64,000 nucleotides of DNA from Tenggerimyces sp963762635 (GTDB lineage: Bacteria > Actinomycetota > Actinomycetes > Propionibacteriales > Actinopolymorphaceae), in NCBI GenBank assembly GCA_963762635.1, contig CAVXLQ010000022.1, positions 62,001 to 126,000 of the forward strand, written 5' to 3'. The position numbers and the translations under genes are program-made. The notes beneath the pieces are model-generated. The model saw only the letters and a list, made by a program, of their open reading frames with translations. It had not been told where the DNA came from and made no database searches. Every line of letters starts with the position of its first letter. Within the stretch, counting starts at the first letter, position 1. Below are positions 8,404-16,522 of this stretch, in pieces.

Positions 8404-9642
8404 ATGGAATCGACCACCTGCTCGAACACCGCCACCGTTGGTGGTAGGGCGTGGTCGATGACCAGCGACGAACTCGCCACCGCACTCCTCGACAACGAGA
8501 CCGCCCTGCGCCAACATCAGGCCCGCCGGATCGAGCTCCTCCGCGAAGCCGACGCCCGCAATCTCGGTGTCGCCGCGGGTGCCGCGAACACGCAGCAGTG
8601 GGTCGCCGGCCTGCTGCGGATGTCTGCCGCCGAGGCTGGTGGGCTCGTGAAGTTGGCTCGGCATCTTGATGCCGAGCTGCCCGCCACCACCGCGGCATTG
8701 CAGGCCGGAAAGATCTCTCTCGACCACGCCCGGGTCATCTCCAAGACCGTGCACCTCCTGCCCTCCGGCGTCTCCACCCCGGACTTGCGGGCCCGTGTGG
8801 AGGCCACCCTTGCCGGTGAGGCGAAGACGTTCGATGCCAAGACTCTCCACAAGGTCGGCAATCGCGTTCTGGAGGCCATCGATCCCGACCTGGCTGACCG
8901 GATCCTGGAGAAGAAGCTGCAGCTGGAAGAGGCGCGGGCTGACCGGGATCGGTTCTTCCGGATGCCGTGGGATGAGGCTTCTGGCACCTACCGGGTCTTC
9001 GCGCGGCTCCCGAAGGTGGTCGGGGAGGAGCTCAAGCTGGCGTTGGACCCGTTGGCTGCTCCGCAGCCCGGGCCTGACGGGCGCGATGCTCGTACCGCCG
9101 AGCAGCGCTTTGCCGATGCTCTTGGTGAGGCAGTTCATCGGTTGTTGGCTGAGCGGTTGGTTCCTTCTCATGGTGGGAACCCGACCCAGCTCGTTGTCAC
9201 CGTCACTCGCACCGGAGGGCGGACCCTCGGGTACCGGGGTCGAGTTGTCCCGCAAGCAGGTTGAGCTTTTGATGTGTGAGGCGGACAAAGCCTTCTTGTT
9301 CAAGCCCGAACACCAGCCCGGCCGCGTCGGCCTCCTTACCGACAAGCAAGAGCGGCTGTTCCAGAAGAAGCTCCGCCGACTACTCGAGCTCCGCGACGGT
9401 GGCTGTGCGTCCCGGGATGTCACCGGCCACCGAACTGGTGCCACGCCCACCACATCGTCCCCTGGAGCAAAGGCGGACCCACCACCCGCGACAACGGGGT
9501 CCTGCTCTGCGGCTACCACCACCGGTTGATCCACCAAGGCCAGTGGCAGGTGCGGATCACACTGGACGGATTACCCGAGTTCTTACCCCCCGAGTGGATC
9601 GACCCCACCCGACAACCACTCCGCCACCTCCCGGCCGCCTAA
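8404..9642 (+). pseudogene. DUF222 / HNH endonuclease domain protein, two frameshifts
   Basis: The N-terminal ~270 residues are a DUF222 domain (for example ANTQQWVAGLLRMSAAEAG and the repeated LQAGKISLDHARVI block). A +1 shift near 9218-9235 moves the reading to the frame giving GTGVELSRKQVELLMCEADK, and a -1 shift near 9410 returns it to the first frame, which then reads WCHAHHIVPWSKGGPTTRDN, GVLLCGYHHRLIH: an intact HNH nuclease motif. It ends at TAA 9640-9642. The two shifts compensate, and all three parts are full family matches, so this may be an intact gene with base errors. DUF222/HNH genes are multicopy in actinobacteria and their role is unknown. Confidence 0.8.
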
Positions 9643-9676
9643 GCGGCAGGCGGGCGGACGGCGTGTGGCTACCGCG

Positions 9677-10003
9677 TCACCGCGCCCAGTCGAGGGGACG
9701 GACCTCGACCGGCAGCGTAGCGGCGTCGCTCAGCCGCGCCGCCCATTCGAGGGCCTCCTCCCGCGAGCCGACCTCGACGACCACGAAGCCGCCGACGTGT
9801 TCCTTGCCCTCGACGTACGGCCCATCGGTGCGCAGGCCCTTCCGAACGACGGACGCGCCCGAGCCCAGTCCGCCGGCGAAGACCCACACGCCGGCGGACC
9901 TGGCCTCGGCTTCGACCGCGTCGACGTCGCGCCCGACCTGGGCGACATCGTCGACCGGCGGGTCGCGGTCGGGCTGGTAGAGGCTGAGGAGATAGCGCGC
10001 CAT
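9677..10003 (-). CDS. YCII-related domain protein
   Basis: A 108-residue dimeric alpha-beta barrel protein: MARYLLSLYQPD start, central DGPYVEGKEHVGGFVVVEV, and the WAARLSDAATLPVEVRP ending are typical of the DGPF/YCII family. Small ferredoxin-like protein, often next to extracytoplasmic sigma factors or reductases, role unknown. It lies 9 bp downstream of the RibD_C reductase and is likely co-transcribed with it. Confidence 0.88.
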   Translation of the reverse strand: MARYLLSLYQPDRDPPVDDVAQVGRDVDAVEAEARSAGVWVFAGGLGSGASVVRKGLRTDGPYVEGKEHVGGFVVVEVGSREEALEWAARLSDAATLPVEVRPLDWAR

Positions 10004-10012
10004 GGGCTCTTC

Positions 10013-10591
10013 CTACCTGGTCGGCCGGTACGTCGCGACCACCACGCCGCTGCCGGAGGTCTCGACGTCGACGAGCTCGAGCTTGGCGGAGGTCCCGTCG
10101 GGGAACATCCGCTTGCCGTTGCCGAGGACGAGCGGGAACGTCAGCAGCTTGTACTCGTCGACGAGGTCGTGCTCCCGCAGCGTTCCGAGCAGGCCGCCGC
10201 TGCCGAACACGACGATGTCGGCGCCGTCCTCTTCCTTCAGCTTGCTGACGGCAGTGGGAACGTCGTCGAGGACGACCGTGTGCGCCCACGAGCCCTGGTC
10301 CAGCGTGGTGGAAGCGACGTACTTCGGCATGCGATTCATTGCCGCGACCGCCGGATCGTCCTCGGACTGGTGCGGCCAGATGGAGGCGAAGATCTCGTAC
10401 GTCTTCCGCCCGAGCAGCATGCCGCCCGCCTGGATCGTCGCCTGCTGCATGACGCGCGCGACGGTCTCGTCGGCGTACGGCGAGACCCACCCACTGTGCT
10501 CGAACCCGCCCTCGGTGTCCTCGTCGGGTGCGAGAACACCCTGGATGACCCCGTCGAGCGAGAGGAAGTTGACGACGACGATGCGACTCAT
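10013..10591 (-). CDS. RibD C-terminal / dihydrofolate reductase family protein
   Basis: A 192-residue oxidoreductase of the RibD_C fold. Key segments: IVVVNFLSLDGVIQG at the N-terminus, MLLGRKTYEIFA, VFGSGGLLGTLREHDLVDEY and FPLVLGNGKRMF. NAD(P)H-dependent reduction of an unknown substrate is expected. Starts at ATG 10591 with GGATC upstream; first gene of a two-gene unit with the YCII protein. Remnants of other genes of this family lie at 40.3-41.1 kb. Confidence 0.92.
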   Translation of the reverse strand: MSRIVVVNFLSLDGVIQGVLAPDEDTEGGFEHSGWVSPYADETVARVMQQATIQAGGMLLGRKTYEIFASIWPHQSEDDPAVAAMNRMPKYVASTTLDQGSWAHTVVLDDVPTAVSKLKEEDGADIVVFGSGGLLGTLREHDLVDEYKLLTFPLVLGNGKRMFPDGTSAKLELVDVETSGSGVVVATYRPTR

Positions 10592-10618
10592 GGCTGGATC
10601 CTTCCGTGCGGGGACTGG

Positions 10619-11131
10619 TCACCCTCTACACGGTCGGGTCTCGCCGTTCTCGACATTTCGCTGCAGGTAGACCATCGGAAAAGTTTCGTCCGGCGGCGGG
10701 GCGAGGTCGACGTAGCCGAGCCGGCGGTAGAAGTCGATGACCTGCGTACGACTGGGCAGCACGTCGAGCACGATCCGCCGCAGGCCGCGCTGTCCTGCTC
10801 TCTCGTGCAGCCGCTCCATCAGCCGCCACCCGATCCCGTTCGCGCGGTGCTTCTTCCGGACGAACAGGCGCTTGACCTCGCCGGGAGCCTTGAGCCCGAC
10901 CACGCCGGCGGGCTCGCTGTCGACGTACGCGACCAGCACGAACCCCGGCTCGGGATAGGCCGCCGCGAGGTCCTCGCACTCGACCCGCAGGCTCTTCGGC
11001 AGATCCGCCACCCGCTCCGGCACCGGCCGCTCGATCTCGACAGCGGTCTCCGAGAAGTACTCGAACATCAGCATCGCCGCGTCCCGCAACCCAGCGGGAT
11101 CGCCCGCCACCACGATCTCGACCCCCGTCAT
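10619..11131 (-). CDS. GNAT family N-acetyltransferase
   Basis: A 170-residue acetyltransferase. The acetyl-CoA loop reads VKRLFVRKKHRANGIGWRLM (R/Q-x-x-G-x-G/A as RANGIG), followed by IVLDVLPSRTQVIDFYRRLGY, the usual C-terminal helix and beta bulge. The ATG at 11131 has a strong GGAGG five to nine bases upstream; the longer open frame is not coding. Acceptor unknown. Divergent from the short-chain dehydrogenase at 11175. Confidence 0.9.
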   Translation of the reverse strand: MTGVEIVVAGDPAGLRDAAMLMFEYFSETAVEIERPVPERVADLPKSLRVECEDLAAAYPEPGFVLVAYVDSEPAGVVGLKAPGEVKRLFVRKKHRANGIGWRLMERLHERAGQRGLRRIVLDVLPSRTQVIDFYRRLGYVDLAPPPDETFPMVYLQRNVENGETRPCRG

Positions 11132-11174
11132 CGCTCCTCCAAACCTGTCGGTGGTGAGTGGCATCGTCCCAGCC

Positions 11175-12107
11175 ATGACGCGACCACTCGAAGGACAGGT
11201 AGCCCTGGTGACCGGCGCCACCCGCGGTGCCGGCCGGGGGATCGCGGTCGAGCTCGGCATCGCGGGCGCGACCGTGTATTGCACGGGGCGAACGACGCGC
11301 GCCTCGCGGTCGCCGTTGAACAGGCCGGAGACCATCGAGGAGACCGCCGAGCTCGTCGACGAGGCCGGCGGCACCGGCATCGCCGTTCAGGTCGACCATA
11401 TGGACATCGACCAGGTCCGCGCCTTGGTCGAGCGGATCGACAAGGAACAGAACGGGCGGATCGACCTGCTCGTCAACGACATCTGGGGCGGTCAGGGCGA
11501 GCTGACCGACAACCACGCCAAGCCGTTCTGGGAGCACGACCTCGTCCACCGGCTCGGGATTCTCCGCAACGCGGTCGACACGCACCTGATCACCAGCTGG
11601 TTCGTGGCCCCGTTGATGGCGAAACGCCAAACAGGCTTGATGATCGGCATCACCGACGGGGCGCCGGACATGTACCACGACAACCTGTTCTACGACCTGT
11701 GCAAGAAGTCGGTCATGCGGCTGGCGGTCGGGTACGGCACCGACGGCAAGTCACACGGGATCACCGGTGTGGCGATCTCGCCGGGGTGGCTGCGCTCGGA
11801 GGAGATGCTCGAGTGGGCCGGAGTCAGCGAGGCGAACTGGCAGGACTACTACTGGCGCGACCCCGAGCACAACCAGAGTCATTGGCTCACCTCGGAGAGC
11901 CCGCGGTTCACCGGCCGCGCCGTCGTCGCGCTGGCGAGCGATCCGGACGTGGCGCGGTGGAACTGCCGGACGATGTACGCGGAGCACCTGGCAGTCGAAT
12001 ACGGGTTCACGGATCTGAACGGGGAGACTCCGGGGCAGGGGATCTACAGCGTCGCTCATACGAGCGGCGGTGGCGTTCTTCGGCGGGAGGACTACTTGCC
12101 GCGATAA
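11175..12107 (+). CDS. Short-chain dehydrogenase/reductase (SDR), DHRS1-like
   Basis: A 310-residue Rossmann oxidoreductase. Cofactor motif TGATRGAGRGIA at residues 14-25, then VYCTGRTTRAS (an Arg pair that favours NADPH), LLVNDIWGGQ in place of NNAG, and the active-site Tyr/Lys in FYDLCKKSVMRLA. The long C-terminal extension with SESPRFTGRAVVALASDPDV resembles the DHRS1-like branch. The ATG at 11175 is used; an upstream GTG at 11151 would add 8 residues. Substrate unknown. Confidence 0.88.
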   Translation: MTRPLEGQVALVTGATRGAGRGIAVELGIAGATVYCTGRTTRASRSPLNRPETIEETAELVDEAGGTGIAVQVDHMDIDQVRALVERIDKEQNGRIDLLVNDIWGGQGELTDNHAKPFWEHDLVHRLGILRNAVDTHLITSWFVAPLMAKRQTGLMIGITDGAPDMYHDNLFYDLCKKSVMRLAVGYGTDGKSHGITGVAISPGWLRSEEMLEWAGVSEANWQDYYWRDPEHNQSHWLTSESPRFTGRAVVALASDPDVARWNCRTMYAEHLAVEYGFTDLNGETPGQGIYSVAHTSGGGVLRREDYLPR

Positions 12108-12119
12108 ACTGTGTGGGTC

Positions 12120-12479
12120 ATGACGATCATTCATGACGACCCTCTTGCTCTCATCGACGGCTATGTGGCCGCGTTCAATGCCGGCGATCGAGCCGCACTC
12201 GAGGATGCCTTCGAGCCGGACGCGCTCGTGGTTCCGCGCCCTGGGATGCCGATGGCCGGCGAGCGACGCGCCGCGGCGCTCGATCATCTGCTCGGGTTCG
12301 GGCTGCCCATGCGGGCGACCGTTCGCCACTCGTACCTCGTCGGCGATCTCGCGCTCGTCATCGTCGACTGGGAGATCCGTGGCCTCGAACTGCTGGGGAC
12401 TGCTGCCGACGTTCTTCGGCGTGGCGCGGATGGCGGGTGGCGTTATGTGATCGACAACCCGACTGGCACCGCGGCCTGA
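12120..12479 (+). CDS. SnoaL-like / NTF2-fold protein
   Basis: A 119-residue single-domain protein of the cystatin-like NTF2 fold: YVAAFNAGDRAALEDAFEPD, MAGERRAAALDHLL and GGWRYVIDNPTG are the usual landmarks. Such proteins include polyketide cyclases, isomerases and ligand-binding proteins; no catalytic role can be set. It starts 12 bp after the SDR stop, so it is probably co-expressed. Its 3' end overlaps the 3' end of the Ada-AlkA gene by 37 bp. Confidence 0.8.
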   Translation: MTIIHDDPLALIDGYVAAFNAGDRAALEDAFEPDALVVPRPGMPMAGERRAAALDHLLGFGLPMRATVRHSYLVGDLALVIVDWEIRGLELLGTAADVLRRGADGGWRYVIDNPTGTAA

Positions 12480-13619
12480 TAGCCGAGGCGCGCCGCGAGG
12501 GCCTGGGCGGTGGTGGGCTCGACGTCGGGGATCGAGAGCAGCGACGAGATCAGCTCGTCCGGACCGGCCGCGCCGTCGAGCCGCACCTCGCCCGCGTCCA
12601 CCCGGACGGCGAACGCCCGCACGCTCGCCGGTAGCCCGAGCCCGACCACGTCGGCTCCCGCCACGACCTCCGCCGAGGGGAACGCGTACGCCAGACCGTG
12701 GGACAGCCCCGGGACGAAGCTGCCCAGCGACCGCACGAGAGCACCGAGCCGTTCGCGCGCCACCGGCAAGCCCAGCGACTGCGAGGCCAGCAGCTGCACG
12801 CCGACCTCGAACGATCCCCAAGCTCCGGGCTGCTCCAGATCGATGCCCGCCACCTGCGCCGCCCGCGAGACGACGTGGATAAGCCCTTCCCAGTAAGGCA
12901 AATGCGCCACCAACACCAGGTGGTCCGAGCCGCCGGCGCGGAGCTCGAGCACGCCCGGGCCGCCGTCGAGCATGATCGTGCGCCGGTACGTTCCGTCGTC
13001 CACCGAGTCGACACCCGGAATGACGCGCGCCGCAAGGAACGAGAGCGCCGCGTCGAAGTCGTACGGCTGCTCGAACGGGATCCGCAGGGCCAACCCGCCA
13101 TCGGTCAGCAGCCGGTCGTGCCGTCGACGCCGTTCGCGCAGCTCCTTCGGCGACGAACGGAACACCTCGCGCATCGCCCGGTTGAAGTGCCGGATGCTGC
13201 CGAACCCCGACGCGAACGCGATCTGCGCGATCGACAGGTCGGAGTCGTCCAGCAGCCTGCGCGCGAAATGCGCGCGCCGGGACAGCGCGAGCTGCGTCGG
13301 CGTCACGCCGAGGTGCTCGTGGAACAGCCGGCGCAGATGCCGCGCGCGAGATGCCGATCCGGTGGCCGAGCTGTTCCTCGGTCGCCTCGTCCAGCGCGCC
13401 GGCGAGGATCAGCCGTACGGCCCGGCAGACCAGCTCGGGCGAGGTCGAGAAGACCTCGCCGGCCACGCGGTACGGACGGCAGCGCAGGCACGCGCGGAAG
13501 CCCGCGGCCTCCGCCGCGGCGGCGAGCTCGAACGTCGTGACGTTCTCCGCCCGCGGCCGGGCGCCGCAGCCTGGGCGGCAGTAGATGCCGGTGGTCCGGA
13601 CGGCCGAGTACGTGGTCAC
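12443..13619 (-). pseudogene. Ada/AraC/AlkA DNA repair regulator, one frameshift, AlkA part truncated
   Basis: From the GTG at 13619: an Ada methyl-acceptor domain (RTTGIYCRPGCGARP, FRACLRCRP: four zinc-type cysteines), an AraC helix-turn-helix (DSDLSIAQIAFASGFGSIRH, FNRAMREVFRSSPKELR), then an AlkA-like domain (FEQPYDFDAALSFLAARVIP). One extra base near 13340 in a CG run splits the gene between the Ada and AraC parts. The AlkA helix-hairpin-helix reads IPDVEPTTAQALAARLGY instead of PGIGPWTA and the protein stops about 17 residues later, before the catalytic aspartate. So alkyl-base excision looks lost even after the frameshift is repaired, while methyl-triester sensing looks intact. Confidence 0.8.
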
Positions 13620-13787
13620 CCCTCTGTTCTATCGCCACCCACCGACAGGAACTAGCCGGATTCGGACCTGGCGGTCGGGCAGGTCCGGATCCGTCTACTC
13701 CAGGACCAGATCCGGCCAGACGCAATGCCGCCCGGAGCGAAGGATGGAACTCGTTCGATCCACCGGATGAATGAGGAGAAACACCCC

Positions 13788-14087
13788 ATGTTGGTCAAGG
13801 TCTTCCCGATCGAGCTCAAGCCGGGTCGTCAGGCAGCGATGGAGGAGCTCGTCCGCGAGTTCGCGCCGATCGGGCCTGGTCAGGAGCCTGGCACGGTGTC
13901 GTTCCGGGTGTACCGGGACAAGAACCGGCCCGACTACCTGCTGTTCGTCGAGCACTTCGCCGACCAGGCCGCGTACGACGCGCACACGACCTCGGAGGTC
14001 TACAACAAGCTGATCGCCGGGCAGTTCGCGAACGAGATCGTGGAGTTCGTCGAGCTCGACCACGAGCTCGTCGTCAGCCACCTCTGA
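13788..14087 (+). CDS. Antibiotic biosynthesis monooxygenase (ABM) domain protein
   Basis: A 99-residue dimeric ferredoxin-like protein: LVKVFPIELKPGRQAAMEEL, then PGTVSFRVYRDKNRP and LLFVEHFADQAAYDAHTTSE, the pattern of the ABM family. The ATG at 13788 has GAGGAG at 13773-13778. Possible quinone or heme monooxygenase or a structural relative; not resolved. Convergent with the VOC gene 15 bp downstream. Confidence 0.88.
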   Translation: MLVKVFPIELKPGRQAAMEELVREFAPIGPGQEPGTVSFRVYRDKNRPDYLLFVEHFADQAAYDAHTTSEVYNKLIAGQFANEIVEFVELDHELVVSHL

Positions 14088-14102
14088 GGGTTCGCTCGGC
14101 CG

Positions 14103-14546
14103 TCAGTTGATGTCGAACTCGTTGCCCTCCGGGTCCTTCATCGCGACCGCATAGTGGTCGAGACCTTCCTCGGACAACGTGCCTGTAAGGGTGGCGCCGA
14201 GGCCGGCCAACCGGTCGGCCTCGGCGTCGACTCGCTGCCTGCGAACCTCGATCGGGTCCGTCCGCTGTCCGCTGGCGTGGATGTCGAGGTGCAGCCGGTT
14301 CTTGACCGTCTTGGTGTCTGGGACCACCTGGAACCAGATCTGCGGTCCCTGGCCGTGCGGGTCGCTGATCCGGTCCGCGCCGACGCCCAGGTCCTCCTCG
14401 GGCACCCCGAGGTCGCGGTAGTAGTCGTCCCAGGTGGCGAAGCCAGCCGGGGCGGGCGCGAGCTCATAGCCCAGTGCGGTGGCCCAGAAGCGGGCCAGCC
14501 GGTCCGGGTCGGCGCAGTCGATGACGAGCTGGAAGCGGACAGGCAT
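14103..14546 (-). CDS. VOC family (glyoxalase/bleomycin resistance-like) protein
   Basis: A 147-residue protein with two beta-alpha-beta-beta-beta units: FQLVIDCADPDRLARFWATA at the start, IWFQVVPDTKTVKNRLHLDI in the middle and the closing MKDPEGNEFDIN. The paired His/Glu metal ligands seem present (LHLDIH, PEGNEF). Cytoplasmic, substrate unknown. ATG at 14546 with GAGAGGAA just upstream. Confidence 0.9.
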   Translation of the reverse strand: MPVRFQLVIDCADPDRLARFWATALGYELAPAPAGFATWDDYYRDLGVPEEDLGVGADRISDPHGQGPQIWFQVVPDTKTVKNRLHLDIHASGQRTDPIEVRRQRVDAEADRLAGLGATLTGTLSEEGLDHYAVAMKDPEGNEFDIN

Positions 14547-14663
14547 CGGGTTCCTCTCGCGGCCGCAAGGTGGCTTCGGTCATCCTGCCAGCGCTCCTGC
14601 TCGCCACTCCTGGCCATGCCATCTCACGTTCAGGCATTGACCCGTTGCTGAGGGTGGGCGTAA

Positions 14664-14695
14664 CCTCCCGCGTTACCGACGAGTAACGCGGGAGG
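14664..14695 (+). promoter_or_regulatory. Perfect 13-bp hairpin covering the RBS of the SGNH esterase gene
   Basis: Left arm CCTCCCGCGTTAC (14664-14676), right arm GTAACGCGGGAGG (14683-14695), 6-nt loop. The right arm ends with the GGGAGG ribosome-binding site, six bases before the ATG at 14702, so the RNA hairpin would hide it. As DNA, the inner GTTAC-GTAAC arms could also be a repressor operator. Confidence 0.7.
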
Positions 14696-14701
14696 CCGCC
14701 G

Positions 14702-15544
14702 ATGAAGGTTCGGGTTGCGCTGGTGGCGCTGAGCACGGCGGTGGGCCTGCTGGCGGCCGCTCCGACCGCTCAGGCCGACGAGCCGATCGAGTACGTCGCC
14801 CTCGGCGACTCCTACGCCGCCGGCTCGGGCGTGCTGCCAATCGTCACCAACAGAAACCCTCTTTGCTGGCAGTCCAAACGCAACTACCCGCACGTGCTCG
14901 CGGCGAGCATCGGCGCCGACCTCGACGACCGCACCTGCGGCGGCGCGGCGACGGACGACTTCACCAGCGCGCAATACGCAGGCACCCCGGCCCAGCTGAA
15001 CGCCGTCGACGAGGGCACCGACCTCGTCACGGTCAGCATCGGCGGCAACGACGGCGGCCTGTTCGGCTCGGCGATCGAGGAGTGCGCGCTCGCGGGCCTG
15101 TCGACCGGCGGCTTCGGCAACCCGTGCGAGCGCAAGTACGGCAACAAGTACATCGACATCATCGACACGATCGTCTACCCGAACGTCAGGCGCGCCTTGC
15201 AGCTCACCAAGGACAAGGGCCCGAACGCGCGCATCGTCGTGGTCGGCTACCCGTGGATCATGCCCGCCACCAAGGGCTGCTTCCCGCTGATGCCGGTCGC
15301 GAAGGGCGACGTGCCGTACGTCCGCGCCCTCCAATCCCGCCTGCACGACCGCATCGAACAGGCCACCGGCGAGGTAGGCGTCGAGTACGTGGACCTGGAA
15401 GCGGCGTCGGAAGGCAAGGACACCTGCGGCAAGATCACCACCCGCTGGGTCGAGCCCGTCCTCGGCGGCACCAACCCCGTCATCGTCCACCCCAACGCCC
15501 GCGGCGAAGCCGGCATCGCGAACGTCGTGGCACAGACGCTCTAG
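14702..15544 (+). CDS. Secreted SGNH/GDSL esterase or lipase
   Basis: A 280-residue exported hydrolase. Signal peptide at residues 1-25 (MKVRVALVALSTAVG...AQA-DE). Catalytic blocks: ALGDSYAAGSG (nucleophile Ser), TCGGAATDDF (Gly), VSIGGNDGG (Asn) and VHPNARGEAG (His, with an Asn at the usual Asp region). Cysteine pairs (LCW, TCGG, EECALAG, NPCER, KGCF, DTCGK) match the three disulfides of Streptomyces-type SGNH lipases. It hydrolyses ester bonds of lipids or plant/cell-wall esters outside the cell. Its translation is probably controlled by the hairpin at 14664-14695. Confidence 0.93.
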   Translation: MKVRVALVALSTAVGLLAAAPTAQADEPIEYVALGDSYAAGSGVLPIVTNRNPLCWQSKRNYPHVLAASIGADLDDRTCGGAATDDFTSAQYAGTPAQLNAVDEGTDLVTVSIGGNDGGLFGSAIEECALAGLSTGGFGNPCERKYGNKYIDIIDTIVYPNVRRALQLTKDKGPNARIVVVGYPWIMPATKGCFPLMPVAKGDVPYVRALQSRLHDRIEQATGEVGVEYVDLEAASEGKDTCGKITTRWVEPVLGGTNPVIVHPNARGEAGIANVVAQTL

Positions 15545-15832
15545 CAACGGGACGACCACCGGGATATCTCGCCCACCCGCGCACATCGCGAAGCCACGAG
15601 CGTCTTGGGCCGGTCATCTCCGGGAACACGATGTGCCCTGCAGAACGTGCGCGACGCCGCGAGCCAACAGGCGTTGCGGACCGAGCTTCCTGACGTCCTC
15701 GCCGTTCAACACATGCGAACCGGACCGCGGCACCAACAGTTCGCTTGCCACTTCAGCCCGGTCGACTGGCCGGCATCGTTCGGCCGACCGGGTCGATCTA
15801 GTTCTGTCGGTGCCCGCCGGTACGGTCGGCGG
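15545..15832. other. Intergenic region without a recognisable gene
   Basis: 288 bp between the SGNH esterase and the sulfotransferase. Both strands can be read for some distance, but no segment has protein-family character or a convincing ribosome-binding site. Confidence 0.6.
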
Positions 15833-16522
15833 GTGATCGTTTGGGTGGCTTCGTATCCGCGTTCGGGCAACACGTTCCTCCGCATCCTGCTGCGCCGGGT
15901 CTACGGGCTCGAGACGTCGGTGGTGTACGACGTCGACGGTGTGGCCGAACGCGTCGGCAAGGAACTGGTCGGGTATCGCGACCGGCCTGCCGACTACGAC
16001 GAGCTGCGGGCGTCGCCGGAGGTGCAGCTGGTCAAGACGCACAACCAGCGGCGACCGCCTGTGTTGCCGGGCGATCCGGCGATCTACCTGGTGCGCGACG
16101 GCCGCGACGCCACGGTCTCGTTCGCGCGGATGCAGGCCGAGAAGTCCGGCCAGTTCGAGAACGAGGTCCGCGCACTGGTGCTCCGGTCGGCCGAGACCGG
16201 TGTCGGGGGATGGGGCCACAACGTGCTGAGCTGGTTGGCGAAACCCGATCCGGCCCATGCCGTGCTGCGGTACGAGGACCTGATCGCGGACCCACTCGAA
16301 GCGGTGCGAGAGGTCCTCGGCCGAGTCCTCCCCGAGGCCGAGCCGGTGGTCGGCGCGACCGTTCCGTCCTTCGCCGAGCTGCAGCAGGTCGACGCCGGGT
16401 TCTTCCGGCGCGGCCGTACCGGGAGCCATCGAGACGAGCTCCCGGCCGACCTGCACGCGCTGTATTGGTCGGTGCCCGACAACCGAGCGGCGATGGAGCT
16501 GCTCGGCTATCAGCGCGACTAG
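15833..16522 (+). CDS. Sulfotransferase domain protein
   Basis: A 229-residue PAPS-dependent sulfotransferase type. 5'-phosphosulfate loop WVASYPRSGNTFLRILL at the very N-terminus and 3'-phosphate motif AIYLVRDGRDATVSFARM near residue 85; the acid/base position is in VKTHNQ (His). The GTG at 15833 starts exactly before the first strand. It is short for the family (usually 250-300) but has the C-terminal GSHRDELPADLHALYW segment. Acceptor could be a sugar or small molecule. It overlaps the GH43 gene by 4 bp at the 3' end. Confidence 0.88.
   Translation: MIVWVASYPRSGNTFLRILLRRVYGLETSVVYDVDGVAERVGKELVGYRDRPADYDELRASPEVQLVKTHNQRRPPVLPGDPAIYLVRDGRDATVSFARMQAEKSGQFENEVRALVLRSAETGVGGWGHNVLSWLAKPDPAHAVLRYEDLIADPLEAVREVLGRVLPEAEPVVGATVPSFAELQQVDAGFFRRGRTGSHRDELPADLHALYWSVPDNRAAMELLGYQRD

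Noticed and set aside
9665..12136. Plus-strand open frame of 823 codons
   Set aside because: Antisense to the YCII, RibD_C and GNAT genes and frame-shifted over the SDR gene; composition is typical of a shadow frame.
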